Below, in pieces: positions 1 to 6,283 of a stretch of DNA of 17,953 nt. Both the position numbers and the translations under genes were made by a program. The stretch is taken from positions 1 through 17,953 of the forward strand of contig CAISTO010000042.1 in the NCBI GenBank assembly GCA_903888395.1, in the 5' to 3' direction. Positions within the stretch are counted from its first letter, which is position 1; each line of letters opens with the position of its first letter. The notes under the pieces are model-generated. The model saw only the letters and a program-made list of their open reading frames with translations. It did not search any database and had not been told where the DNA came from. The DNA is from an uncultured Bacteroidota bacterium. Lineage in GTDB: Bacteria > Bacteroidota > Bacteroidia > UKL13-3.

Positions 1-260
1 TAAGTGCGGAATGCGAAGTGTCAAATGCGGAGTGAGTAAAAAGTTTATAATCAAAAAGTAGTTGGTGAGGACACCAACCACGGACAGAATTAAAAACAAG
101 TTGGCTTTAGCCAATAAAAATAAAATACAAAATGAAAAGCCGTTGGTGGTTACTGAGCGAAGTCGAAGTATAGCCAACAGAGAAAATAATAATATAACAG
201 AAATGTCAAACGCATTGTATTTACTTCGCATTTGACATTTCGAATTTCGAATTTAAATAA
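1..260. repeat. Intergenic mosaic of REP-like palindromes
   Basis: No gene is visible here. Several palindromes are packed together: GTTGGTG-AGGA-CACCAAC at 61-78, TTGGCT-TT-AGCCAA at 101-114, and an imperfect hairpin at 142-178 (GTTGG pairing with CCAAC) whose loop holds the core CTGAGCGAAGTCGAAGT. From memory, that core is a recurrent intergenic repeat in Bacteroidota. GTCAAATGCG at 20-29 is the exact inverse of CGCATTTGAC at 227-236, so the whole stretch is flanked by inverted arms. This looks like an accumulation of extragenic palindromes rather than a regulatory region of one gene. An upstream gene end could lie just outside the window. Confidence 0.55.
201..240 (+). promoter_or_regulatory. 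Hairpin just upstream of def
   Basis: AAATGTCAAACGC at 201-213 pairs with GCATTTGACATTT at 228-240 with one mismatch, leaving a 14-base loop. The right arm runs into a tandem TTTCGAATTTCGAATTT tract and ends 20 bases before the def ATG. If transcribed it would sit in the 5' leader of def. It could equally be another extragenic repeat copy, and I see no proof of a regulatory role. Confidence 0.35.
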
Positions 261-815
261 ATGATATTACCAATTGTAGCATACGGAGATACCGTTTTAA
301 GAAAAGTAGGAGAAACCATTACGGCCGAATATGAAGGATTAAATGACCTTATTGCCAATATGTGGGAAAGCATGTATAAGGCACAAGGCGTTGGTTTGGC
401 AGCCCCACAAGTTGGCAAAGCCATTAGCTTATTTATTATTGATACCAGTGCTTTTGATGAAGAAGATTGTCCTAAAATAAAAAAGGCGTTTTTGAATGCT
501 GAAATGATAGAAGAATGGGGCGAAGAATGGGCTTTTGAAGAAGGTTGTTTAAGCATTCCGCACATTAGAGAAGATGTATTTAGATGGAGTAATATTGAAA
601 TAAAATATCAAGATGAAAACTTTGTTTGGCATACCGAAGAATATGATGGATTAGCCGCGCGCGTTATTCAACATGAATATGACCATATCAAAGGAAAATT
701 ATTTGTTGATTATTTGAGTCCACTCAAAAAACGTTTGTTGAAAAATAAATTAATTAACATCAGTAAAGGTGGCGCAAATACAAAGTATAAAATGCGCATA
801 CCTAAAGTAAAATAA
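261..815 (+). CDS. def: Peptide deformylase
   Basis: This cytoplasmic metalloenzyme removes the formyl group from the N-terminal methionine of new proteins. All three family motifs are present: GVGLAAPQ at residues 43-50, EGCLS at 94-98 and QHEYDH at 137-142. Cys96, His138 and His142 are the metal ligands and Glu139 the catalytic base. At 184 residues it has the usual length, with a basic C-terminal tail after residue 145. The ATG at 261 gives the standard N-terminus, in which the first residues lead directly into the VAYGDTVLR segment common to the family. It is the first of three same-strand genes, with gpsA starting 8 bases after its stop, so cotranscription is likely. Function is certain from the motifs; operon membership is inferred from spacing. 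Confidence 0.97.
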   Translation: MILPIVAYGDTVLRKVGETITAEYEGLNDLIANMWESMYKAQGVGLAAPQVGKAISLFIIDTSAFDEEDCPKIKKAFLNAEMIEEWGEEWAFEEGCLSIPHIREDVFRWSNIEIKYQDENFVWHTEEYDGLAARVIQHEYDHIKGKLFVDYLSPLKKRLLKNKLINISKGGANTKYKMRIPKVK

Positions 816-823
816 AAATACGA

Positions 824-1849
824 ATGGAACAAAATTTACCTAAAAATATTGCTGTAATTGGAGGCGGAAGTTGGGCAACGGCTATTGTAAAAATGTTGAT
901 TGAACACCGTGAATTACCTGAACCAACCATGAATAGTTTAAAGTGGTGGGTTCGTTCGGAAGAAAAAGCAACTTATATTAGAGAAAAACACCACAATCCT
1001 GATTATTTAAGTACCGTTGAAATTCACCCGCAATCAATAGAAGTGGGTAGCAATTTGAAGCAAATAATTAGCACCAGCGATATTTTAGTGATTGCCATTC
1101 CATCGGCATTTTTATTAAATAGTTTTGAGGGAATTACTGCAGACGATTTAAAAGGTAAAACCATTGTTTCTGCAGTGAAAGGATTGGTACCTCATACCAA
1201 ACAAATTGTTGGTGATTTTTTTATGAATGATTACCAAATTCCAGAAGATCAAATTGTGGTAATTTCAGGCCCTTGTCATGCCGAAGAAGTTGCTTCTGAA
1301 AAATTATCTTACTTAACCATTGCAAGTGCAAACCAAACCATTGCCAGGCATTTTGCGGGTATGCTTGCCAATAAACATATTAGAACCGTAATTTCAAAAG
1401 ATGTGCGCGGAACGGAATACGGTGCTGTACTAAAAAATATATATGCTGTAGCAGCCGGAATGTGTAATGGATTAGGCTATGGCGATAATTTTCAAGCGGT
1501 GCTAATGAGCAATGCCATTAGAGAAATGAAACGTTTTTTACGCACCATTACCGATGCTGATAGAAAAATAAATCACTCAGCATACTTAGGCGATTTATTG
1601 GTAACTGGCTACTCTCAACATAGCCGTAACCGTACTTTTGGAACCATGATTGGTAAAGGTTATTCCGTTAAATCGGCACAGTTAGAAATGAAAATGATAG
1701 CTGAAGGATATTATGCTACCAAAACTGTTTTTGAATTGAATCAAACCATGAACATCAAAATGCCAATTATGGATGCCATGTATAATATTATTTATAAAAA
1801 CCTACCAGCAAAATTTGAAATAGAAAAGCTGAGTGAAAAATTGGTATAA
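824..1849 (+). CDS. gpsA: NAD(P)H-dependent glycerol-3-phosphate dehydrogenase
   Basis: GpsA reduces dihydroxyacetone phosphate to sn-glycerol-3-phosphate, the backbone precursor for phospholipids, in the cytoplasm. The N-terminal Rossmann nucleotide-binding loop is GGGSWATA at residues 13-20. It is followed by AVKG around Lys119, an SGP motif at 148-150 and the catalytic region GAVLKN with Lys204. The C-terminal helical domain carries GDLLVT (256-261) and SRNR (267-270). The length of 341 residues is normal. Small departures from the E. coli pattern, such as GGGSWAT for GAGSWGT and SGPCHAEEV for SGPxFAxEV, leave the catalytic lysines intact and I regard them as lineage variants. It lies between def and an ABC exporter with short gaps of 8 and 14 bases, consistent with a housekeeping operon. 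Confidence 0.95.
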   Translation: MEQNLPKNIAVIGGGSWATAIVKMLIEHRELPEPTMNSLKWWVRSEEKATYIREKHHNPDYLSTVEIHPQSIEVGSNLKQIISTSDILVIAIPSAFLLNSFEGITADDLKGKTIVSAVKGLVPHTKQIVGDFFMNDYQIPEDQIVVISGPCHAEEVASEKLSYLTIASANQTIARHFAGMLANKHIRTVISKDVRGTEYGAVLKNIYAVAAGMCNGLGYGDNFQAVLMSNAIREMKRFLRTITDADRKINHSAYLGDLLVTGYSQHSRNRTFGTMIGKGYSVKSAQLEMKMIAEGYYATKTVFELNQTMNIKMPIMDAMYNIIYKNLPAKFEIEKLSEKLV

Positions 1850-1863
1850 TCTCTAAAATATAA

Positions 1864-3615
1864 ATGCAGAAAAGCAAGCCAAGTTCGTTTGATAACAATG
1901 TTTTAAAACGATTATTTAAGTTATCAAATCCATATGCAAAACTGTTTTGGTTTACTTTTTTATTCACCATTTTATTTGCACTTTTATCTACCATTAGGCC
2001 GTATTTAATTCAGCATGTTATTGATAATTTTTTGCCAACAAAAGATTTCAGAAACATTTATATTTACTCCGCAATTATTTTTGGACTGTTAATTATTTCA
2101 ACAGTTTTTCAGTTGCTTTCAAGTTATTTGGGTGCATTGCTGGGGCAATTAATTATTAAAGATTTACGCGCAAAAGTATTTTCTCATTTAAGTAAATTAC
2201 GTTTAAAATTTTTCGACAATACGCCAGTTGGAACGCTCGTAACACGCTGTATCAGCGATATTGAAACCATAACAGAAGTTTTTAGTGAAGGATTTATAAG
2301 CATCATGGGCGACTTATTGCAAATCATTTTCATCCTTGGTTTTATGTTTTACGAAAGTTGGAAATTAACATTGGTAAGTTTGGCTGTTTTCCCTTTTTTA
2401 CTCATGGCTGCTTATTGGTTCAAAGAGCGTGTAAGAGTTTCGTTTGAAGAAGTAAGGAACAAAGTTTCTGAACTAAATACTTTTGTGCAAGAGCATATTA
2501 CAGGTATGCAAATTGTTCAAATATTTAACAAGCAAGACGAAGAATTTGAAAAGTTTAATACCATTAATAAAGCACACAGAGATGCAAATATTAAAGGTGT
2601 TTTTTATTATTCAGTTTTCTTTCCAATTGTCGAAATTATTTCGAGTATTGCCATTGGTTTAGTGGTTTGGTATGGTGCTAAGGAAACTATTGTTGGCGCA
2701 GCTTCAGCAGGTGTAATTGTAGCATTTATTATGTACATCACCATGTTTTTTAGACCCATTAGGCAAATAGCCGATAAGTTCAATACTTTGCAAATGGGAA
2801 TGGTGGCTAGCAAACGTATTTTTGCTTTAATTGACGATGAATCACATGTGGAAACCAGTGGAAATTTACCACTTGAATCACTCCAAAAACAAATAGAATT
2901 TAAGAACATCAGCTTTGCATACATTGATGAGGATTATGTATTAAAAAATATTTCTTTTACCTTAAACAAAGGAAAAAACATGGCTTTGGTGGGTGCAACT
3001 GGTGCGGGAAAATCGTCTATTATTAATTTATTGAGCCGCTTTTATGATTATCAAAAAGGCGAAATTTTAGTAGACGGAATAGAACTAAAGCAATACCAAA
3101 CCGATAGCTTAAGAAGCCATATAGCAGTAGTTTTACAAGATGTTTTTTTATTCAGCGGTTCCATTTACGATAACATTACTTTGTTCAATAAAAACATAAC
3201 CATGGAGCAAGTAGTGTCTACCTCAAAACTTTTAGGCGCACATGATTTCATTAGTCGTTTGCCAAATGCTTATCACCAATCAGTGCAAGAACGTGGCTTA
3301 ACTTTAAGCATGGGACAAAGACAATTAATTTCATTTGTTAGGGCCATGGTGGTAAATCCAACGGTGTTGGTGTTAGACGAAGCCACTTCAAGCATTGACC
3401 AAGAAACAGAAGATGTTATACAATATGCCATTTCAAAAATGATGGAAGGCCGCACCAGTATTGTTATTGCACACCGCCTTTCAACCATTCAAAAAGCCAA
3501 TGAAATTTTGGTGTTAGACAAAGGCGAAATAAAAGAACGTGGCACCCACGAAAGTTTGTTGCAAATAAAAGATGGTTTTTATACCGCACTTTACGAAACG
3601 CAGTTTAAGAAATAG
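1864..3615 (+). CDS. ABC exporter, fused membrane and ATPase domains (MsbA/LmrA-like)
   Basis: This half-transporter would dimerise in the inner membrane and export a hydrophobic or lipid-like substrate using ATP. Residues about 25-310 are the transmembrane domain, with hydrophobic helices near 28-48, 65-95, 143-163, 166-186, 248-270 and 280-296. Residues about 340-583 are the nucleotide-binding domain: Walker A GATGAGKSS (377-385), Q-loop Gln425, signature LSMGQRQ (481-487), Walker B VLVLDE (501-506) and H-loop His537. All catalytic elements look intact and 583 residues is typical. Substrate cannot be read from sequence; lipid or lipid A export by analogy to MsbA is only one possibility, and a multidrug exporter is another. 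It starts 14 bases after gpsA and is followed by a hairpin, so it probably ends the transcription unit. Confidence 0.93.
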   Translation: MQKSKPSSFDNNVLKRLFKLSNPYAKLFWFTFLFTILFALLSTIRPYLIQHVIDNFLPTKDFRNIYIYSAIIFGLLIISTVFQLLSSYLGALLGQLIIKDLRAKVFSHLSKLRLKFFDNTPVGTLVTRCISDIETITEVFSEGFISIMGDLLQIIFILGFMFYESWKLTLVSLAVFPFLLMAAYWFKERVRVSFEEVRNKVSELNTFVQEHITGMQIVQIFNKQDEEFEKFNTINKAHRDANIKGVFYYSVFFPIVEIISSIAIGLVVWYGAKETIVGAASAGVIVAFIMYITMFFRPIRQIADKFNTLQMGMVASKRIFALIDDESHVETSGNLPLESLQKQIEFKNISFAYIDEDYVLKNISFTLNKGKNMALVGATGAGKSSIINLLSRFYDYQKGEILVDGIELKQYQTDSLRSHIAVVLQDVFLFSGSIYDNITLFNKNITMEQVVSTSKLLGAHDFISRLPNAYHQSVQERGLTLSMGQRQLISFVRAMVVNPTVLVLDEATSSIDQETEDVIQYAISKMMEGRTSIVIAHRLSTIQKANEILVLDKGEIKERGTHESLLQIKDGFYTALYETQFKK

Positions 3616-3617
3616 TG

Positions 3618-3640
3618 TGGTATCACAAAATGTGACACCA
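3618..3640 (+). terminator. Hairpin after ABC exporter gene, possible terminator
   Basis: An inverted repeat begins three bases after the stop codon. TGGTATCACA (3618-3627) and TGTGACACCA (3631-3640) form a 10-base stem with one mismatch around an AAA loop. No strong T-run follows, so this is a weak intrinsic terminator at best. Its position between the housekeeping run and the next cassette supports a terminating role. Confidence 0.4.
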
Positions 3641-3667
3641 TACAAATAATTGTTTCCATAAAACAGT

Positions 3668-3675
3668 TATATTTG
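3668..3675 (+). promoter_or_regulatory. Bacteroidota-type -7 box upstream of the DUF4160 gene
   Basis: TATATTTG matches the TAnnTTTG consensus perfectly and lies 17 bases before the ATG at 3693. The partner -33 element is weak: a TTG at 3650-3652 is only 15 bases away, where about 19-21 is usual. The site would give a very short leader. Confidence 0.4.
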
Positions 3676-3692
3676 TTTTTAAATTAATAAAT

Positions 3693-3929
3693 ATGCCCGA
3701 GTTATTTAGATTTTTTGGAATAAAATTTTTCTTTTTTAGCAATGAACACGAATCAATTCATGTTCATATTGAGAATGCTGATGGAGACGCTAAGTTTATA
3801 GTTGGTGATGAAATAAAATTGGATAATAATCACGGAATGAAAAACAAAGATTTAAAAATAGCGGAAGGTATTATTGAGGAAAATAAAGATATAATCATTG
3901 CTCGTTGGAAAGAATACTTTAAAAAATAA
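3693..3929 (+). CDS. DUF4160 family small protein
   Basis: This 78-residue protein fits the DUF4160 pattern throughout. It opens with MPELFRFFGIKFFF, follows with the conserved SNEHESIHVHIE segment (residues 23-34) whose histidines are a family hallmark, has a central AKF strand, and ends in a helix with ENKDIIIARWKEYF. It is full length. The biochemical function of the family is not established. Members commonly sit next to DUF2442 genes, as here (5-base gap), and the pair is often discussed as a toxin-antitoxin-like module; that role is inference. The start gives the standard N-terminus and lies 17 bases downstream of a -7 box. It is likely cotranscribed with the next two small genes. Confidence 0.88.
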   Translation: MPELFRFFGIKFFFFSNEHESIHVHIENADGDAKFIVGDEIKLDNNHGMKNKDLKIAEGIIEENKDIIIARWKEYFKK

Positions 3930-3934
3930 CAATT

Positions 3935-4171
3935 ATGATTTCTATAAAAAAAGTTTGGTTTGATCATGATCAATTGTTTGTTGAATTAAACGATGATAGA
4001 ATAATTGGAACACCAATTAATTGGTATCCAAATTTAAGAAAAGGTACACTTTCTCAAATTCAAAATTATGAGATTAAAGGTGAAGGAACCTATATTCATT
4101 GGCCCGAATTAGATGAAGATTTAAGCGCAGAAGGATTTCTAACATTTTCGAAAGAAACTATTACAGTATAG
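3935..4171 (+). CDS. DUF2442 family small protein
   Basis: This 78-residue protein carries the DUF2442 signature. It starts with a beta-rich segment (residues 1-30), has a helix rich in Leu and Lys (33-46), and then the diagnostic IHWPELDEDLSAEGFL stretch near residues 54-69. The length is that of the complete family domain. The molecular role is unknown. Its placement 5 bases after a DUF4160 gene is the usual partnership for both families, suggesting that the two products act together, possibly as a toxin-antitoxin-like or regulatory pair. The next ATG lies 5 bases past its stop, so the cassette appears to be a three-gene operon. Confidence 0.88.
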   Translation: MISIKKVWFDHDQLFVELNDDRIIGTPINWYPNLRKGTLSQIQNYEIKGEGTYIHWPELDEDLSAEGFLTFSKETITV

Positions 4172-4176
4172 TTGTT

Positions 4177-4353
4177 ATGGAAATCGAAACTCTACAAAAA
4201 AATTGGTTTGATGAATTACCCATTGAAATCCAAAATTCTGTTTGTATAGGATTGAAGCAATCAGAAAATAATGAAGGAATTTATCACGAAGAAGTTATGA
4301 AATTGTATACACAAACAACTCCGAAGGAGTTGAATTTGAATAGTACCGAGTAA
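4177..4353 (+). CDS. Antitoxin-like small protein with altered C-terminus
   Basis: A 58-codon ORF begins with ATG 5 bases after the DUF2442 stop. Residues 9-45 (from NWFDELPIEIQ through YHEEVMKLY) resemble short addiction-module antitoxins of the RelB/ParD-like kind, with the usual pattern W-x-D-E-L-P, I-x-x-G-L-x-Q-x-E and H-E-E-V-M-K. In relatives the sequence normally ends with a few basic or aromatic residues after that motif. Here, after Gln47, the reading frame runs into a palindromic repeat and encodes TTPKELNLNSTE before stopping inside the second hairpin. No RelE/ParE-like toxin follows. I read it as an antitoxin relic, or an orphan, whose 3' end was replaced by repeat DNA. Family assignment rests on pattern memory and is moderate. 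Confidence 0.6.
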   Translation: MEIETLQKNWFDELPIEIQNSVCIGLKQSENNEGIYHEEVMKLYTQTTPKELNLNSTE

Positions 4354-4402
4354 AACTCGGTGATTGGTTAAAGCACCTTATGAAACAACTCCGAAGGAGT
4401 TG
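4316..4402. repeat. REP/BIME-like element with three hairpins
   Basis: Two identical palindromes, CAACTCC-GAA-GGAGTTG, lie at 4316-4332 and 4386-4402. Between them is a third perfect palindrome, ACCGAGT-AAA-ACTCGGT, at 4345-4361. The two outer copies share flanking bases (AA before, AAT after). The arrangement A-B-A of small stem-loops in intergenic DNA is typical of repetitive extragenic palindromes, and CCGAAGG-loop hairpins of this type are common in Bacteroidota. The first copy overlaps the end of the small upstream ORF. It may also stop transcription from the cassette, though there is no T-run. Confidence 0.65.
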
Positions 4403-4507
4403 AATACCTGAAACATTTATTGTTAATCAAAACCACAAATTCCAACCAAACATATTTCACAAATAATTTTATATTTGGAATCTTAATCAGTTAATCAATC
4501 CTCAAAT
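4403..4507. other. Gap between repeat and serine hydrolase gene
   Basis: No ORF or further repeat is visible in these 105 AT-rich bases apart from the -7 box listed separately. Confidence 0.5.
4470..4477 (+). promoter_or_regulatory. Bacteroidota-type -7 box upstream of serine hydrolase gene
   Basis: TATATTTG is a perfect TAnnTTTG match and lies 30 bases before the ATG at 4508, a normal leader distance. No convincing -33 TTTG is seen about 19-21 bases upstream. Confidence 0.45.
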
Positions 4508-5662
4508 ATGAAATTCATCAAATGGTTTTTAATTGCAATCATTACATTGCTTTTTATAAGCGAAGCAGCCATATTAATTAGTGGCAAAACCTTCTTAAAC
4601 CGTGTTTTTGCCATGACTATTTTTAGTGGTAAATTAAGTCCAGATATTGATGAACTAAATTCATTTCCTTTCAGAGAAATTAAAGTTACAAAACCACAGC
4701 CATGGCCAGTTTCGGTAAATTATAACAAAGCAAAAATTGATGACTCCTTGATGAGAAAAATGGAAGATTTTAAAACTACTTCTTATTTGGTTATCAAAAA
4801 CGATTCGATTATTTATGAAAATTATTGGGAACAATACAACGATAAAAGTGTAACCAATTCGTTCAGCATGGCCAAAAGTTTTACGGCTGCTTTAATTGGC
4901 ATTGCCATCAAACAATGTTTAATAAAAAATGTAGACGAGCCCGTTGGAAATTATATTGATAGTTATAAAGAAGGTGATAAAGCAAAAATTACCATCAAAC
5001 ATTTATTAACTATGAGCAGTGGCGTTGATTTTGATGAAACTTATTCAAGTCCGTGGGCATGGCCAAGCGAAGCCTACTATGGCGATGACGTAAATGCGTT
5101 AACACTAAAATCAGAAGTGAAAGAAGCGCCTGGAATTACCTGGAAATACAAAGGTGGTGATTCGCAATTATTGGGAATTATTTTGAAAAAAGTATTGGGA
5201 AATAAAAGTATTTCTGATTTTGCTGCTGAAAATTTATGGCAAAAAATGGGTGCGGAACAACCTGCTTTTTGGAGTTTGGATAATGCTGGAATGGAAAAAG
5301 TAAGTTGCTGCTGGTATGCCACTGCCCGCGATTTTGCTCGTTTTGCGAAGCTTTACAGAGATAATGGCAATTGGAACGGGGAACAACTTTTGGATTCTTC
5401 ATACGTGAATGAATCCATTCAATTAGCCAATTTAAAAGATACAGAAGGCAAACCAAATGATAAATATGGTTATCAATGGTGGATGATGAAACACAAAGGT
5501 CATGATATATTTTATTGCCGAGGTATTCGCGGACAATACATTTTTGCAGTGCCAGATAGCCATTTAATTGTGGTAAGAACAGGTCATAAACGTGCCACCA
5601 AAAAAGGGGATGAATTACCAGAAGATATTTATGTTTATTTAGACATTGCTTTAGCATTATAA
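4508..5662 (+). CDS. Membrane-anchored serine hydrolase, beta-lactamase/PBP-like fold
   Basis: This 384-residue protein belongs to the class C beta-lactamase-like serine hydrolases (Pfam beta-lactamase, PF00144), a group including esterases and D-aminopeptidases. An N-terminal hydrophobic helix (residues about 5-26) anchors it, with the catalytic domain expected in the periplasm. The nucleophile motif is SMAK at 120-123 (Ser120, Lys123). The second motif is Tyr214 in WKYKGGDSQ, followed by LLGIILKK as usual for the family. The third, KTG-equivalent, region appears to be around GIRGQ (339-343). All catalytic parts seem present. The substrate cannot be predicted, and there is no sign that it is a true antibiotic-resistance enzyme. 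Its own -7 box lies 31 bases upstream, and the carbonic-anhydrase-like gene follows after 3 bases, implying cotranscription. Confidence 0.88.
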   Translation: MKFIKWFLIAIITLLFISEAAILISGKTFLNRVFAMTIFSGKLSPDIDELNSFPFREIKVTKPQPWPVSVNYNKAKIDDSLMRKMEDFKTTSYLVIKNDSIIYENYWEQYNDKSVTNSFSMAKSFTAALIGIAIKQCLIKNVDEPVGNYIDSYKEGDKAKITIKHLLTMSSGVDFDETYSSPWAWPSEAYYGDDVNALTLKSEVKEAPGITWKYKGGDSQLLGIILKKVLGNKSISDFAAENLWQKMGAEQPAFWSLDNAGMEKVSCCWYATARDFARFAKLYRDNGNWNGEQLLDSSYVNESIQLANLKDTEGKPNDKYGYQWWMMKHKGHDIFYCRGIRGQYIFAVPDSHLIVVRTGHKRATKKGDELPEDIYVYLDIALAL

Positions 5663-5665
5663 ACC

Positions 5666-6196
5666 ATGTTGGATAAAGAAAAAATGAAACAAACTTTAAC
5701 CAAAACCAATGTTAAAGGCACTAATGTTTTTATAGCAAACAACGCAACTGTTTTTGGAAATATAAACCTAGGAAATGAAGTTTCTATTTGGTTTGGTGCA
5801 GTTCTCCGTGGTGATAACGATGATATTATTATTGGCGACAGAAGTAATGTTCAAGACAACGCTGTTATTCATGTAGACCCTAATTGTCCGGTGCATATTG
5901 GCCATGATTGTATCATTGGTCATTCGGCCATTATACATGGAGCAAAAATTGGAAACCATGTGTTAATTGGCATGCATTCTACCATTTTAAACAATGCGGT
6001 TATTGGCGATTTTAGCATCGTAGGTGCTAATGCATTAGTGACAGAAGGCATGCAAATTCCGCCTTATTCATTGGTGCTTGGTTCACCTGCAAAAGTGGTA
6101 AAACAAATTACACCCGAACAAGTTGAAAAAATAAAGCTAAATGCTCAAAGTTATGTTGACTTAAGTAAGGTTTATTTGGAGGTTTTTGGAGAATAA
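5666..6196 (+). CDS. Gamma-class carbonic anhydrase-like hexapeptide-repeat protein
   Basis: The 176-residue protein forms a left-handed beta-helix from repeated hexapeptide units (IGDR, IGHD, IGNH, IGDF turns over residues about 20-135) and should be a cytoplasmic trimer. The zinc ligands of gamma carbonic anhydrases are matched by His69 (in NAVIHVD), His86 and His91, the last two with the canonical five-residue spacing. The LRGD motif at 47-50 matches the conserved Arg and Asp of the family. A C-terminal helix (about 150-170) packs on the helix as in YrdA/PaaY-type proteins. Many close relatives have no demonstrated carbonic anhydrase activity, so the reaction is uncertain. The ATG at 5666 follows the preceding stop by 3 bases; an internal Met7 is a possible alternative start. 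Confidence 0.9.
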   Translation: MLDKEKMKQTLTKTNVKGTNVFIANNATVFGNINLGNEVSIWFGAVLRGDNDDIIIGDRSNVQDNAVIHVDPNCPVHIGHDCIIGHSAIIHGAKIGNHVLIGMHSTILNNAVIGDFSIVGANALVTEGMQIPPYSLVLGSPAKVVKQITPEQVEKIKLNAQSYVDLSKVYLEVFGE

Positions 6197-6205
6197 ATAT
6201 TACCA

Positions 6206-6250
6206 CTGTCAGACGCTTAATTAGCCATAACTAGGCCAAGCGTCAGTCGG
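6206..6250. terminator. Inverted repeat between convergent genes, likely bidirectional terminator
   Basis: GACGCTT at 6212-6218 pairs perfectly with AAGCGTC at 6238-6244, and pairing extends imperfectly outward to 6206/6250. A second inner complement (TTAGCC and GGCCAA) can lengthen the stem. It sits between the convergent ends at 6196 and 6284, where a two-way terminator is expected. T-runs are weak on both sides. It could instead be a REP-like repeat. Confidence 0.45.
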
Positions 6251-6283
6251 ATAAAAGCAAGTTCCGAAATCAAAAATACTTAC

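Noticed and set aside
4316..4402. Possible CRISPR array because of identical repeated units
   Set aside because: There are only two copies of the same short palindrome, with another palindrome between them and no cas genes; this is REP-like.
5178..5657. A 159-codon minus-strand ORF opposite the serine hydrolase gene
   Set aside because: It lies wholly antisense to a gene with intact catalytic motifs, and its peptide shows no domain or signal; it is a frame shadow.
4508..5662. Antibiotic-resistance beta-lactamase
   Set aside because: The SxxK fold is shared by many esterases and peptidases, the protein is membrane-anchored and nothing points to antibiotic hydrolysis.
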